Shown here in pieces: positions 23,013 to 30,820 of a DNA stretch of 64,000 nucleotides. Below the pieces are notes generated by a model, which ran no database searches, was not told the origin of the DNA, and was given only the letters and a program-made list of their open reading frames with translations. This stretch comes from JAKAQB01 sp027320105. GTDB taxonomy: Bacteria > Actinomycetota > Acidimicrobiia > Acidimicrobiales > Palsa-688. The stretch is from assembly GCA_027320105.1 (NCBI GenBank), contig DAHVMA010000056.1, positions 62,001-126,000 on the forward strand, read 5' to 3'. Both the position numbers and the translations under genes were made by a program. Each line of letters begins with the position of its first letter. Position 1 is the first letter of the stretch.

Positions 23013-24191
23013 ATGCCGCCCCGACGTGGCGCCGAGCCGCGATCGGTCGCCATGCTCGCCCCCAACCCGGCCGGAGGGCGGGTGGCGGCGGGCGCGCCGG
23101 CGGCGGTGGCCGCCGCCCGGTCCCGCTGGAGGCGGGCGTGGCCCCTCCTGCGCTGGGTGCTGGCCGCCGTCGTGGTGGGGCTGGCCGCCTGGGTGGTGTC
23201 GGGTGAGACGGCGGAGCTGAGTGGTGCCGGCAAGCTCCTGTCGGGGATTCGTTGGCCGTGGGCGGTCGTTGCTGCCACGGTGGAGGCTCTGAGCTACGTG
23301 GCATCTGCCGCCCTGCAGCAGACCCTCCTCCGCAGCGGGCACCTCCGGAGTGGGCTCGGTCGCACATCCCTCGTGAGCCTTGCGACGTCGGCGATGCAGA
23401 ACAGCCTGCCCGCCGGTGCAGCATTCGCCGGCGTCTTCGCCTACCGCCAGTACCGGCGCATGGGTGCTAGCGAGCTCCTGGCCGCCTGGTCTGTCGTAGC
23501 GGTCACGGGGTGCCTGTTCGTGGGCATCACCGCCATGGCCGTGGTGGGGCTGGTGCTGGCATTTGGGGTAGGCAGCGCGGAGGGGTTGGTACAGGTGCTC
23601 GGCGGGCTCGGCGCCGCTGCTGCAGCGCTCGTCGTCGGCTGGTTGCGGCGCGACTGGGTGTTCGCGCGGGTGGAGGGTCTGCTCCGCTTCGGGCAGCGGC
23701 GGCTGGGTCGGCCCCACGGCGACCCCCGCCAGGTCGTCGGTCGGTTCCGGCGGCGCCTGGGGGCGGTGACTCCGAGCCGCCGCCACTGGTGGATGGCCCT
23801 CGGGAGCGCCCTCTTCACGTGGGGCTTCGACCTGCTCTGCCTCGTCTTCGCCTTCGTCGCCGTCGGCGCTCCCGTGCCCTGGCGCGGCCTGCTCCTCGCG
23901 TACTCGGCTGCTCAGCTCGCCGCCACGCTGCCGATCACCCCGGGCGGGCTGGGCGTCGTCGAGGGCAGCCTGACGGTCGCCTTGGTGGCCTTCGGTGGCG
24001 CGGAGGCATCGGCCGTCGCCGCCGTGCTCGTGTACCGGATGATCAGCTACTGGGCCGAGATGCCCGTCGGCTGGCTGTCGTCACTCGCTGTGGGCAGGAT
24101 GCCCGCCCGCCCTGTGCTCCCCATCGACTCCCCAGCCCCGCAGTCGAGCGCGTCCCCGAAGGGCGAGCCGCCGAGCGGAGGCGGGTCGTGA
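23013..24191 (+). CDS. Lysylphosphatidylglycerol-synthase-type flippase domain membrane protein (UPF0104)
   Basis: 392 residues with seven or eight hydrophobic helices (from WPLLRWVLAAVVVGLAAWVV on) and the family's LPITPGGLGVVEGSLTVALV near the C-terminus. This is the membrane half of MprF-type proteins without the aminoacyl-transferase half; standalone versions are thought to move lipids or glycolipids between leaflets. I chose the ATG at 23013, which has GGAG about 12 bp upstream; another ATG lies at 23052. The stop overlaps the GTG of the next gene (GTGA), so the small lipoprotein downstream is translationally coupled and may act with it. Confidence 0.85.
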   Translation: MPPRRGAEPRSVAMLAPNPAGGRVAAGAPAAVAAARSRWRRAWPLLRWVLAAVVVGLAAWVVSGETAELSGAGKLLSGIRWPWAVVAATVEALSYVASAALQQTLLRSGHLRSGLGRTSLVSLATSAMQNSLPAGAAFAGVFAYRQYRRMGASELLAAWSVVAVTGCLFVGITAMAVVGLVLAFGVGSAEGLVQVLGGLGAAAAALVVGWLRRDWVFARVEGLLRFGQRRLGRPHGDPRQVVGRFRRRLGAVTPSRRHWWMALGSALFTWGFDLLCLVFAFVAVGAPVPWRGLLLAYSAAQLAATLPITPGGLGVVEGSLTVALVAFGGAEASAVAAVLVYRMISYWAEMPVGWLSSLAVGRMPARPVLPIDSPAPQSSASPKGEPPSGGGS

Positions 24192-24604
24192 AGCCGTACC
24201 TCTCGCCGAGCCTTGCGCTCGTCGTGGCGTCGGTCGCGCTGGCCGGCTGCGGTGGCAGCGGCCTGCGACTGGAGGCCCGGTCGGTCTCGGCGTGCTACCG
24301 CACCATCCCTACGGCCGTGGCCGACTCCCACGACAGCGACGCCCGGCTGCTCGGCGTCCACCACCTCCGGCTGGAGCTGCTGCGCCGGAGGAACGCGTCG
24401 CTGCTCGCGGCGTGGCCGGGTGGGGACCCCACCGTCTGCACCATCGCGCTCGAGGGCCCGTTCCGCCCCGGCCAGGTCGAGGGCGCGCCGCCGTCAGCGG
24501 CCGGGCGCTTCGCCCTGCTGGTCCTCGATGTGCGCACCGGCCGCCTGCTGGTCAGCACCGTGACCGACCACCTGCCGAGACGGCTGTTGGGGCGCACGTA
24601 CTGA
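24188..24604 (+). CDS. Small putative lipoprotein
   Basis: 138 residues beginning VKPYLSPSLALVVASVALAGC, a classical lipoprotein signal with the lipobox LAGC. It should therefore be anchored to the outer face of the cytoplasmic membrane. The mature part has two further cysteines (SACYRTIP, PTVCTIAL) and a beta-rich second half (FALLVLDVRTGRLLVSTVT). I do not recognise a family. The GTG overlaps the stop of the flippase-like gene, so the two proteins are made together. Confidence 0.7.
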   Translation: MKPYLSPSLALVVASVALAGCGGSGLRLEARSVSACYRTIPTAVADSHDSDARLLGVHHLRLELLRRRNASLLAAWPGGDPTVCTIALEGPFRPGQVEGAPPSAAGRFALLVLDVRTGRLLVSTVTDHLPRRLLGRTY

Positions 24605-24622
24605 TCTCCTACCATCCGGCAG

Positions 24623-24949
24623 ATGGACCTCGTGAAGCTGGTGGTGTTCGTCCCCGAAGCCGGCTCCGAGCGGCTGCGGAAAGCCCTAGGGGAGGCCGGC
24701 GCCGGCTACATCGGCAAGTACTCGTTCTGCAGCTGGTCGGTGAGCGGGACGGGCCGGTTCCGCCCCGAAGAGGGTGCCGTGCCGCACATCGGCACCGCCG
24801 GCGAGCTCGAGACCGTTGCCGAGGAGCGCATCGAGGTCACCTGCCGCCGTGAGCTCGCCCGGGAGATCGCCCAGGTCGTGCGCAGCGTCCACCCCTACGA
24901 GGAGGTCGTGATCGACCTCTACCCGATGCTCGACCCCGACGACCTGTAG
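24623..24949 (+). CDS. NIF3/YqfO-type CutA-like domain protein
   Basis: A 108-residue alpha/beta protein: LVKLVVFVPEAGSERLRKAL, GAGYIGKYSFCSWSVSGTGR, EERIEVTCRRE and VVRSVHPYEEVVIDLYPM. This is the PII/CutA-like insert found in NIF3-family proteins such as YqfO, here as a standalone protein. The HPYEEVxxDxYP ending is diagnostic. Its role is unknown; homologues bind metals and form trimers. The ATG start at 24623 is 19 bp after the lipoprotein gene, possibly the third gene of that unit. Confidence 0.82.
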   Translation: MDLVKLVVFVPEAGSERLRKALGEAGAGYIGKYSFCSWSVSGTGRFRPEEGAVPHIGTAGELETVAEERIEVTCRRELAREIAQVVRSVHPYEEVVIDLYPMLDPDDL

Positions 24950-24958
24950 GTAGGTCCC

Positions 24959-25414
24959 TCAGGGCAGCCGGCCGGCCCGCAGGGCGTGCTGGCGCGCGAT
25001 CTCCTCGGTCAGCACGTCCCGCAGCAGGTCAACGGCTTGGATCACCTTCGGGTGGCGGAGGTGGTACAGGACCCGGCTGCCCTGGCGCTCCGCCTCGACA
25101 AGCCCGCGGTCACGGAGCACAGCGAGGTGCTGGGAGGTGTTGGACTGGGGGGTCTCCAAGTACTCGGCCAGCTCGTTGACGCTCCTGGGCCTGTCCCGGA
25201 GGGCGTAGAGCACCATGAGGCGTTTTGGCTCGTTGATGGCGTGGCACATCTCCGACACGAGCTCGGTCAGCTCCTCACGCAGGTGCGGATCGATGCTCTC
25301 CCCGTCCGCGCCGGCCACGAGCTCCTGGCTGTCGGCTGTCATCACGGAGTCCGCCGGCGCCGGCGGCGCCGCATCTCTGCGGTCACCGACGGGTGCGTCG
25401 TCTCGGACGGGCAT
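24959..25414 (-). CDS. ArsR-family winged-helix transcriptional regulator
   Basis: 151 residues. After a disordered acidic N-terminus of about 45 residues comes a typical ArsR/SmtB domain: LTELVSEMCHAINEPKRLMV, SVNELAEYLETPQSNTSQHL, VLRDRGLVEAERQGSRVLYHL. There is no CVC metal box, although a cysteine (EMCHAI) lies in the first helix. It probably works as a dimeric repressor of unknown inducer. The ATG at 25414 is preceded by GCTGGGGGC. It follows the receiver-Rieske gene by 40 bp on the same strand, so a redox signal passed from that protein to this regulator is an attractive but untested idea. Confidence 0.88.
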   Translation of the reverse strand: MPVRDDAPVGDRRDAAPPAPADSVMTADSQELVAGADGESIDPHLREELTELVSEMCHAINEPKRLMVLYALRDRPRSVNELAEYLETPQSNTSQHLAVLRDRGLVEAERQGSRVLYHLRHPKVIQAVDLLRDVLTEEIARQHALRAGRLP

Positions 25415-25454
25415 GCCCCCAGCGTAGGCGGCGAGCGCCAGGCCACCGGAGCGT

Positions 25455-26099
25455 TCAAGCCCACGACATGTAGACCCGTCCACCCTCGACCAGCACGTCG
25501 TAGGTGGCCAGGTCATGGTCGGCGGGGCCGCGGATCCGTTCGCCGCTGGAGAGGTCGAAGCGACTGCCGTGCGCCTGGCAGGTCACGACCGTAGCGTCGA
25601 GGGGGCCGTCGGAGAGGCGGGCTCCGGCGTGCGGGCAGACGTCGCATGCGGCGATGAGCCGACCGTCCAGGTGGTAGAGAGCAACCGGACCGACAGGGGT
25701 GTCCGCGACCCGCACGACCATTCCCAGCCGCCCGGCGACATCGGCGAGGTCGGCGAGCAACGCCCGACGCCGCCCGAGCGGGCCGGAGCCGGCCAGACGG
25801 CGGAGCACGATCGAGAGGGCCCCACGGTTGCCGACGGCGTCGCAGCCGGCTCTCTCGGCCGCTTCCAGCCGGTCACGGTCGGGGAGGGAGTGGCATCCGA
25901 CGATGAGCGCCTCGGGGCGCCGGGCTCTCCAGTCGCGGATCACCTCCATGGCGTCGGCACCGGCGAGGTCGACGACCACCGCAGCAGCGGGACCGTCATC
26001 CGGCGGAGCGACGCAAAGGCCCCTCTCGCGGGCGAAGGCAGCCGCCTGGCGGAGCACCATCGGATCCGAGGACACGACGACCACCCGGGCGGTGGTCAC
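25455..26099 (-). CDS. Receiver-like domain fused to a Rieske [2Fe-2S] domain
   Basis: 214 residues. Residues 1-105 have the strand-helix pattern of a CheY-like domain (VVVVSSDPMVLRQAAAFARE, AAAVVVDLAG with D44 at the phospho-acceptor place, ALIVGCHS). The N-terminal acidic pair is SSD and the conserved lysine is missing (GNRGAL), so phosphorylation is doubtful. Residues 115-214 form a Rieske ferredoxin: C155-P-H157 and C174-Q-A-H177 are the four cluster ligands, spaced as in ferredoxin-type Rieske proteins. No membrane anchor is present. The GTG at 26099 begins the first strand. I know of no well-described protein with this architecture. It heads a two-gene unit with the ArsR regulator. Confidence 0.8.
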   Translation of the reverse strand: MTTARVVVVSSDPMVLRQAAAFARERGLCVAPPDDGPAAAVVVDLAGADAMEVIRDWRARRPEALIVGCHSLPDRDRLEAAERAGCDAVGNRGALSIVLRRLAGSGPLGRRRALLADLADVAGRLGMVVRVADTPVGPVALYHLDGRLIAACDVCPHAGARLSDGPLDATVVTCQAHGSRFDLSSGERIRGPADHDLATYDVLVEGGRVYMSWA

Positions 26100-26178
26100 C
26101 TCCGGCCGGGTCAGATGAAGAGGGTGATGTCGGCGTCGGCAGCCATGTCGATGAAGCTCGCAGCACAGCCTCGGTGGC

Positions 26179-26759
26179 TCAGGGCACCGGCGGCAGAGGG
26201 CACTTCGCGTTGGAAAGCAGCACCCCGCCCGGAGCGAAGCTCGCCCAGCACCAAGCCGGGCGCGGACCGTGAGCCAACACCGCGGCGCGAGCCGCCACCC
26301 CGATGGCCTCCACGGCGTGGACGAAGGCACCCACACCGGGGGCGACCGCAGCGAGCGACACATCCAGCGCGAACGCCCAGCGACAGAAGTGCTCCCGGAT
26401 CGCCCCCGCCCGCTCGGCGAAGCGACGCAACCAACGCCGCACCCTCCACGCCGGCACACCCAGGCGTAACGCGATACGACGGTGCCCCACCCCAGCCGCC
26501 TTCGCCTCGGTCGCCTCGCCGATCACCCCCACCTCGTCACGGCGCCTGAGCAGACCGTCGTCTCCGAGCAGCACATGGGTCTTGGCGCAGCCCCGGCACC
26601 TCGCCCGACGGGGGCAGATCCTGATCTCCTCCCCACCCCGGCGCCGCAACACCCGCACCCGGGCGTGACCCCACGGGCCTAAAGCCCCCCACACGCCGGG
26701 CAGGCCAACAACCCCCCGAGCAGCTCCGCCTCGACGACCACTCGATCAGTCCCTACCAT
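26179..26759 (-). pseudogene. Frameshifted DUF6431 protein (mobile-element companion)
   Basis: The gene should start at ATG 26759 (MVGTDRVVVEAELLGGLLAC, then PACGG), but a run of six G (C on plus, 26685-26690) puts it out of frame; seven would restore reading. Beyond the slip the protein continues ALGPWGHARVRVLRRRGG, RARCRGCAKTHVLL, GHRRIALRLGVPAWRVRRWL (a helix-turn-helix) and ends ASFAPGGVLLSNAKCPLPP. A zinc ribbon plus HTH of this type, as I remember it, is DUF6431, usually found beside DDE integrases or IS-like elements. No transposase is present here. Confidence 0.65.
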
Positions 26760-26786
26760 GAGCACCGGTGCCTCCGGCATCGCTGG

Positions 26787-26832
26787 AAGGACCCTCCCGG
26801 CCGATCAGGACAAGTTCAGCGGGAGGGTCCTT
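26787..26832. repeat. 13-bp perfect inverted repeat beside the DUF6431 remnant
   Basis: AAGGACCCTCCCG (26787-26799) and its exact complement CGGGAGGGTCCTT (26820-26832) enclose a 20-base loop. It lies just upstream of the DUF6431 start and downstream of a truncated membrane-protein gene on the same strand. It could be a terminator for that gene or an end structure of the element that carried DUF6431. Confidence 0.6.
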
Positions 26833-26926
26833 GCGCGTCCAAGACCACCCAAGCCTGACCCAACCGCGCCCCGAACCCCAACGGGGCCATCCTCGCCGTC
26901 AGTGGCGCAACCGAACTACCCCATCC

Positions 26927-27187
26927 TCATCCTGCGTGGCGCTCCACACGCAGGCGCCGCCCGACCACCCAGCGTGCGAGGAGGAAGTTGGTGCCACCCA
27001 CGGCAAGACCAGCCGCGAGGGTGCAGGCGTAGAAGGAGCCGTTCATCACCACGCGCGCAGCGACTCCCATGCCGACCAGGACCAGGGGGAAGACCGCGCC
27101 GGTCAGGAGCCCGAAGCCAACCATCCACAGGCCGAGGTCCCCGAAGGATCTGCCAGTGACCAGCCGCCCGCGGCGACCGCGGGACAT
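26927..27187 (-). CDS. Two-helix membrane protein, probably a truncated sensor N-terminus
   Basis: 86 residues with two membrane helices (LGLWMVGFGLLTGAVFPLVL and a second in the region of FYACTLAAGLAVGGTNFLLA) after a basic head, MSRGRRGRLV. The pattern GRSFGDLGLWMVGFGLLTG followed by an ARWVVGRRLR exit resembles the N-terminal membrane anchors of actinobacterial diguanylate cyclases and PAS/GGDEF sensors. Those continue with a cytoplasmic domain; here a stop follows eight residues later. An upstream GTG at 27211 is also possible. Its 3' neighbour is the DUF6431/hairpin scar, so truncation by an insertion is likely. Confidence 0.5.
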   Translation of the reverse strand: MSRGRRGRLVTGRSFGDLGLWMVGFGLLTGAVFPLVLVGMGVAARVVMNGSFYACTLAAGLAVGGTNFLLARWVVGRRLRVERHAG

Positions 27188-27286
27188 GCCCTGGGTGGGA
27201 GCGAACCTCACGGTGTTGAATCGACCCGGACGGAGCCGACCTTGAGCTGCCGGTGCCGGCGGGGATCAGGGGTGGTGCGCCACGGG

Positions 27287-27808
27287 CTACTCCCGGCAGT
27301 TGCCCGGGCGGACCACCCGACGGGGACCGGGGTAGCGCGCCCAGATGTCGTTGCACTCCTCGCACACGGCGTCGGGGACGAGCCCCAGCCGCATGCCCGC
27401 ACCGAACAGCTTGCACCCCAGGCACACCCCGAGGCCCGCCTCCAAACCGGCAGCGGCGACGAGTGCACCGAGCAGGCGGTAAGCGGCCCGCCGACGGCCC
27501 GTCACGGCGAGCATGGAGGCGGCCGACGTCATGACGAGGCCGATGCCCTGGGCGAGCCGCTTGGGAGGCCCGGGAGAGTAACGGTGCTCGATCCTCCCCA
27601 GTCGCGGCGTGATGACCTTCGTGGCGAGCTGGCCGAGGGGGCTGAGCGTCGGCCCGGAGACCACCCGGGCGGCGAAGCCGTAGGTGAGGGGGGCGAGCAA
27701 CCACGGCTGGTCGGCGACGACTGCTGTCGCCGCCATGGCCACCACGCCGCCGGCGACCAGCCGGGCGGACGTCTCGTTGACGGGGTTGGGGAAGCCGAAC
27801 GGGTCCAT
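27287..27808 (-). CDS. DUF4395-family membrane protein
   Basis: 173 residues with about four hydrophobic segments. It contains the marks of DUF4395 proteins: an N-terminal NPVNETSARLVAGGV, a central QGIGLVMTSAASML and the cysteine motif LGVCLGCKLFG near the end. A further CEEC pair follows. The function is unknown; relatives often accompany thioredoxin-like proteins, and the cysteines suggest redox activity at the membrane. The ATG at 27808 has CGGGG shortly upstream. It is on the same strand as the small membrane protein downstream. Confidence 0.8.
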   Translation of the reverse strand: MDPFGFPNPVNETSARLVAGGVVAMAATAVVADQPWLLAPLTYGFAARVVSGPTLSPLGQLATKVITPRLGRIEHRYSPGPPKRLAQGIGLVMTSAASMLAVTGRRRAAYRLLGALVAAAGLEAGLGVCLGCKLFGAGMRLGLVPDAVCEECNDIWARYPGPRRVVRPGNCRE

Positions 27809-27962
27809 GCCCCGAAATATTACCTGCGGAGTCGGGATTAGGTGCTCCCCGACCACCCTGGCCGACCCACCGAGGAGTCCCGTCGCCGGCTCGGCCCCGC
27901 GGGAGTGCTCGTCAACAGCGCCGCCGCCGGTTCCGGCCTGTGGTGAACGCCGCAGTTGCCGG

Positions 27963-28409
27963 CTACGTGTCCGTCGGCTCGTCGCTGTGGTAGCTGCCCG
28001 CAGGCAGGCCGCCGGACGCCACCTCGGGGTCGCCACCGTCGGCCGGGGGGACGCCGGCCACCGGTTGGGGGACGCCGGCTACCGGCTGGGGGACCGCCCC
28101 TGGGGCTCCCGCCGGGGCGGTGCTCGTGGCGGTGGGCAGGTAGCTCCCGGTCTCACCCGGAGGCGGCGTCGCCGGCGTCACGGCTATGGCCCCGTGCTCT
28201 GCCTCGAATGCTTGGAGCTGGCTGATGAGCTCGGCGATGCGGCTGTCGGCCGGTGAAGCGGACCGACCCGTCCGTTGCTCGAAGGTGAGGCCGCCGAGCT
28301 CGAGGAGCAAGGCATCGGCCTGCTTCTTCGACTGGATGCCGGCGAGCTTGGTCTGCCCGGCCTCGGCGAGCGACGTTGCCTGTGACTTGATCTTGTCCAT
28401 GAACCCCAT
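27963..28409 (-). CDS. Coiled-coil protein with a proline-rich repeat tail
   Basis: 148 residues. The first half is amphipathic helix (MGFMDKIKSQATSLAEAGQT, KKQADALLLELGGL, SRIAELISQLQAFEAEHG), of the kind found in short actinobacterial coiled-coil proteins. The second half is low-complexity, including two copies of PQPVAGV in tandem. No signal peptide or enzyme motif is present. The ATG at 28409 follows a region able to pair GGCACGGCC (28410-28418) with GGCCGTGCC (28446-28454), possibly a leader hairpin. It lies 134 bp downstream of the AIM24-family gene on the same strand; joint function is only suggested by position. Confidence 0.7.
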   Translation of the reverse strand: MGFMDKIKSQATSLAEAGQTKLAGIQSKKQADALLLELGGLTFEQRTGRSASPADSRIAELISQLQAFEAEHGAIAVTPATPPPGETGSYLPTATSTAPAGAPGAVPQPVAGVPQPVAGVPPADGGDPEVASGGLPAGSYHSDEPTDT

Positions 28410-28543
28410 GGCACGGCCCTTTCGACGCGGCCAGGGATGCCCGCCGGCCGTGCCACTCAGGTTACGCCAGCGGATCCCGGCCGTCGAGGCCGAGCTCGCC
28501 TCCCTAGGTCGCCTCGCCCGGGTCTCTGGCGTGCCCCGGCGGG

Positions 28544-29302
28544 TCAGCTCCCCAGGATGTTGCCGAGGATGCCGCCCACGGCGCCGCCCTCGACGGCGCT
28601 GGTCCGCTCGCCGCTTGCCAGGTACGGGTTGAGCGAGCCCGCCAGGTTGGGGAGAGGCATGGACTGCAGCCAGACGCGGCCGGGACCGGTCAGCACGACG
28701 AGCCAGTGGCCGTTGGCCCCGAAGTACCGGTTGACGATGCCCTGAACGCGCTGGACGGTGAAGCTCACCGTCTCCTGGAACACCCCCACGTGGCCCGGGT
28801 GCGCCAGGATCGTCTGGCCGGGAGCGAGGTCATAGGTGGTCACCTCGCCGGAGAGCTCGACCCATGCGGTGCCCTGGCCCTCGAGGCGTTGCAGGATGAA
28901 GCCCTCCTTGCCGAAGAGCATGCCGCCGAGGCTCTGCTGGAAGCCCATCGACGGAACGACCTCCGGTGTCCCGCACACCCACCCGTGGTGGTGCACGAGG
29001 TAGCCCTGCCCCGGGCTGACCTCCAGCGGGAAGATGTGGCCGGGCACCTTGGCGGCGAACGCCACCATCCCCTGGCCACCTGTTGCCTGGTAGATGGTGA
29101 GCAGCAGGCTGCCGCCGCCCATTACCCGCTTCAGCCCGCCGAGCAGGCCCCCTCCGCCGGACGAGCCCAAACCGGTGGTCTGCGTCAGCTGCATGTTTGG
29201 GGTCATCCACGACAACTCGCCGTGGTCCGAGATGACCCGCTCACCGGAGTCGAGGATCATCTCGAGCACCGGCATGGTCGAGCCCTTGATCTGCGCCTGC
29301 AC
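28544..29302 (-). CDS. AIM24/TIGR00266-family beta-helical protein
   Basis: 252 residues of the AIM24 (DUF124) family: PVLEMILDSGERVISDHGEL, GGGLLGGLKRVMGGGSLLLT, ATGGQGMVAFAAKVPGHIFP, GFQQSLGGMLFGKEGF and a glycine-rich C-terminus, GGAVGGILGNILGS. The fold is a symmetrical beta barrel related to TRAP-like RNA-binding proteins. The cellular role in bacteria is unknown, while the yeast relative acts in mitochondrial inner-membrane organisation. The GTG at 29302 is preceded by AAGGGGGC. It is divergent from the aminotransferase-like gene at 29370, sharing a 67-bp promoter gap. Confidence 0.88.
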   Translation of the reverse strand: MQAQIKGSTMPVLEMILDSGERVISDHGELSWMTPNMQLTQTTGLGSSGGGGLLGGLKRVMGGGSLLLTIYQATGGQGMVAFAAKVPGHIFPLEVSPGQGYLVHHHGWVCGTPEVVPSMGFQQSLGGMLFGKEGFILQRLEGQGTAWVELSGEVTTYDLAPGQTILAHPGHVGVFQETVSFTVQRVQGIVNRYFGANGHWLVVLTGPGRVWLQSMPLPNLAGSLNPYLASGERTSAVEGGAVGGILGNILGS

Positions 29303-29369
29303 CGCTGCCCCCTTCGTTCTGTCGTCCGGCCCGGGATACTACCGCGTGGCGCCGCTCTAGGGTGGCGGT

Positions 29370-30593
29370 GTGTCGTCCGGTCCTTTCGACGTGCCGCTCC
29401 AGACCCTCCGGCGGAGAACCAGCGAGAAGTGGCGGGCGGCGCCCCCCGACGTGCTGCCCCTGTGGGTGGCGGAGATGGATGTGATGGTCGCCGAGCCCAT
29501 CGTGCGGGCGCTGCACGATGCCGTCGCCCTCGGCGACACCGGCTATGCGTCGGGCACGGGCTACGCCGGGGCCCTTGCGGGCTTCGCTGCGGAGCGGTGG
29601 GGGTGGGACGGGCTGGAAGTGGGGCGAAGCGCCCTCGTGCCCGACGTGATGATGGGCATCGTCGAGGTGCTGAAGCTCATCACCGCTCCCGGCGACACCG
29701 TCGTGGTGAGCCCGCCCGTGTACCCGCCCTTCTACGCCTTCGTCGAGCACCTGGACCGCCGCATCGCCGAGGCCCCGCTGACCGGTGAGGGCCGCCTCGA
29801 CCTTGACGCCCTGGGCGCGGCGTTCGAGGGGGCGGCGGCGTACCTGCTGTGCAACCCGCACAACCCGACGGGCACGGTGCACTCCCGCCAGGAGCTCGAG
29901 CGGGTCGCCGCGCTCGCCGACGAAGCCGGGGTGCGGGTCGTGGCGGACGAGATCCACGCGCCGCTCGTCGTCGGCGACGCCCGCTTCACGCCGTTGCTGA
30001 GCGTGGCCGGCGCCGAACGCGGCTTCTGCCTGTTGTCCGCCTCCAAGGGCTGGAACCTTCCCGGGCTCAAGGCGGCCGTCGTGGTCGCCGGGCCGGCCGC
30101 CGCCGCCGACCTCGCCCGCATGCCGGAGGAGGTCGGCCACGGTCCGAGCCACCTCGGGGTCATCGCCCACACCGCTGCGTTGCGCGCCGGGGGCGGGTGG
30201 CTCGACGAGTTGCTCGCCGGGCTCGGGGCCAACCGGGTGCTGCTGGCCGAGCTCCTGGCCCGGCGGTTGCCGGCGGTGCGCTACCGCCCCGGCGACGCCA
30301 CCTACCTGGCGTGGCTCGACTGCACAGACCTCGGGTTCGCGGCTGCGGCCGGCGATCGCCCGGGGCGCGGCAACGTCCACGAGGTGACCGGCCCGGCGGC
30401 GTTCTTCCGGAGCGAGGCGCGCGTGCTGCTCAGCTCGGGGGCGGCATTCGGGTCCAACGCCGAGCGCTGTGCCCGCCTCAACTTCGGGACGTCGCCGGCC
30501 ATCCTCACCGAGGCCGTCGACCGCATGGCCGCTGCCGTGGAAGCCCTCGAGCTCCCCTCCCGACCAGTTGCCATGGAGGGTAACGAGGCGTAG
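29370..30593 (+). CDS. PatB/MalY-type PLP-dependent C-S lyase (cystathionine beta-lyase family)
   Basis: 407 residues of fold-type I. The opening PPDVLPLWVAEMDVMVAEPI is characteristic of the MalY/PatB branch rather than true aminotransferases. CNPHNPTGTVHSRQEL, VVADEIHAPLVV and the PLP lysine in LSASKGWNLPGLK follow; ARLNFGTSPAILTEAV closes the protein. The predicted reaction is beta-elimination of cystathionine or another cysteine S-conjugate to pyruvate, ammonia and a thiol. The GTG at 29370 lies within GGTGGCGGTGTG; the exact start is slightly uncertain. The gene is divergent from the AIM24 gene. Confidence 0.9.
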   Translation: MSSGPFDVPLQTLRRRTSEKWRAAPPDVLPLWVAEMDVMVAEPIVRALHDAVALGDTGYASGTGYAGALAGFAAERWGWDGLEVGRSALVPDVMMGIVEVLKLITAPGDTVVVSPPVYPPFYAFVEHLDRRIAEAPLTGEGRLDLDALGAAFEGAAAYLLCNPHNPTGTVHSRQELERVAALADEAGVRVVADEIHAPLVVGDARFTPLLSVAGAERGFCLLSASKGWNLPGLKAAVVVAGPAAAADLARMPEEVGHGPSHLGVIAHTAALRAGGGWLDELLAGLGANRVLLAELLARRLPAVRYRPGDATYLAWLDCTDLGFAAAAGDRPGRGNVHEVTGPAAFFRSEARVLLSSGAAFGSNAERCARLNFGTSPAILTEAVDRMAAAVEALELPSRPVAMEGNEA

Positions 30594-30612
30594 CCTGCCT
30601 CGGGAGGCCGAG

Positions 30613-30777
30613 ATGCACTGTGGCGGGTGCGCTGCGCTTGTCGACGAGGCGTGGCGGTCGTGTCCCGACTGCGGGTCCCCGCGCGATCGGCCCTGTCATC
30701 TCCCGGCGCCCCGGTGGTGCCCTGCGTGGCAGGCTGCGACGGCGAGAGGGAGGAGCCTGGGTTGCAGGGACGGGTGA
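30613..30777 (+). CDS. Tiny zinc-ribbon protein or zinc-ribbon remnant
   Basis: The ATG at 30613 has an excellent ribosome site (GGGAGGCCGAG). The first 25 residues, MHCGGCAALVDEAWRSCPDC, then GSP, are a classic double-CxxC zinc ribbon. The frame then runs through low-quality sequence to a stop at 54 codons. It may be a genuine small protein or the truncated start of a larger zinc-ribbon protein. It sits between the PatB-like gene and the FAD oxidase gene on the same strand. Confidence 0.4.
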   Translation: MHCGGCAALVDEAWRSCPDCGSPRDRPCHLPAPRWCPAWQAATARGRSLGCRDG

Positions 30778-30820
30778 CGCTGGTGAGCGGCGCCGGCAGC
30801 GGTCCGCGGCGGGGTCCGAG

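Noticed and set aside
25455..26099. Reading the ArsR/Rieske pair as an arsenic-resistance operon
   Set aside because: No arsenate reductase or Acr3/ArsB gene is present, and the ArsR protein lacks the usual metal-binding cysteine box; the Rieske protein is not an arsenite oxidase small subunit (no Tat signal).
28410..28454. GGCACGGCC/GGCCGTGCC pairing before the coiled-coil gene as a riboswitch
   Set aside because: A 9-bp stem with a 27-base loop occurs easily at this GC content, and no conserved riboswitch core is visible.
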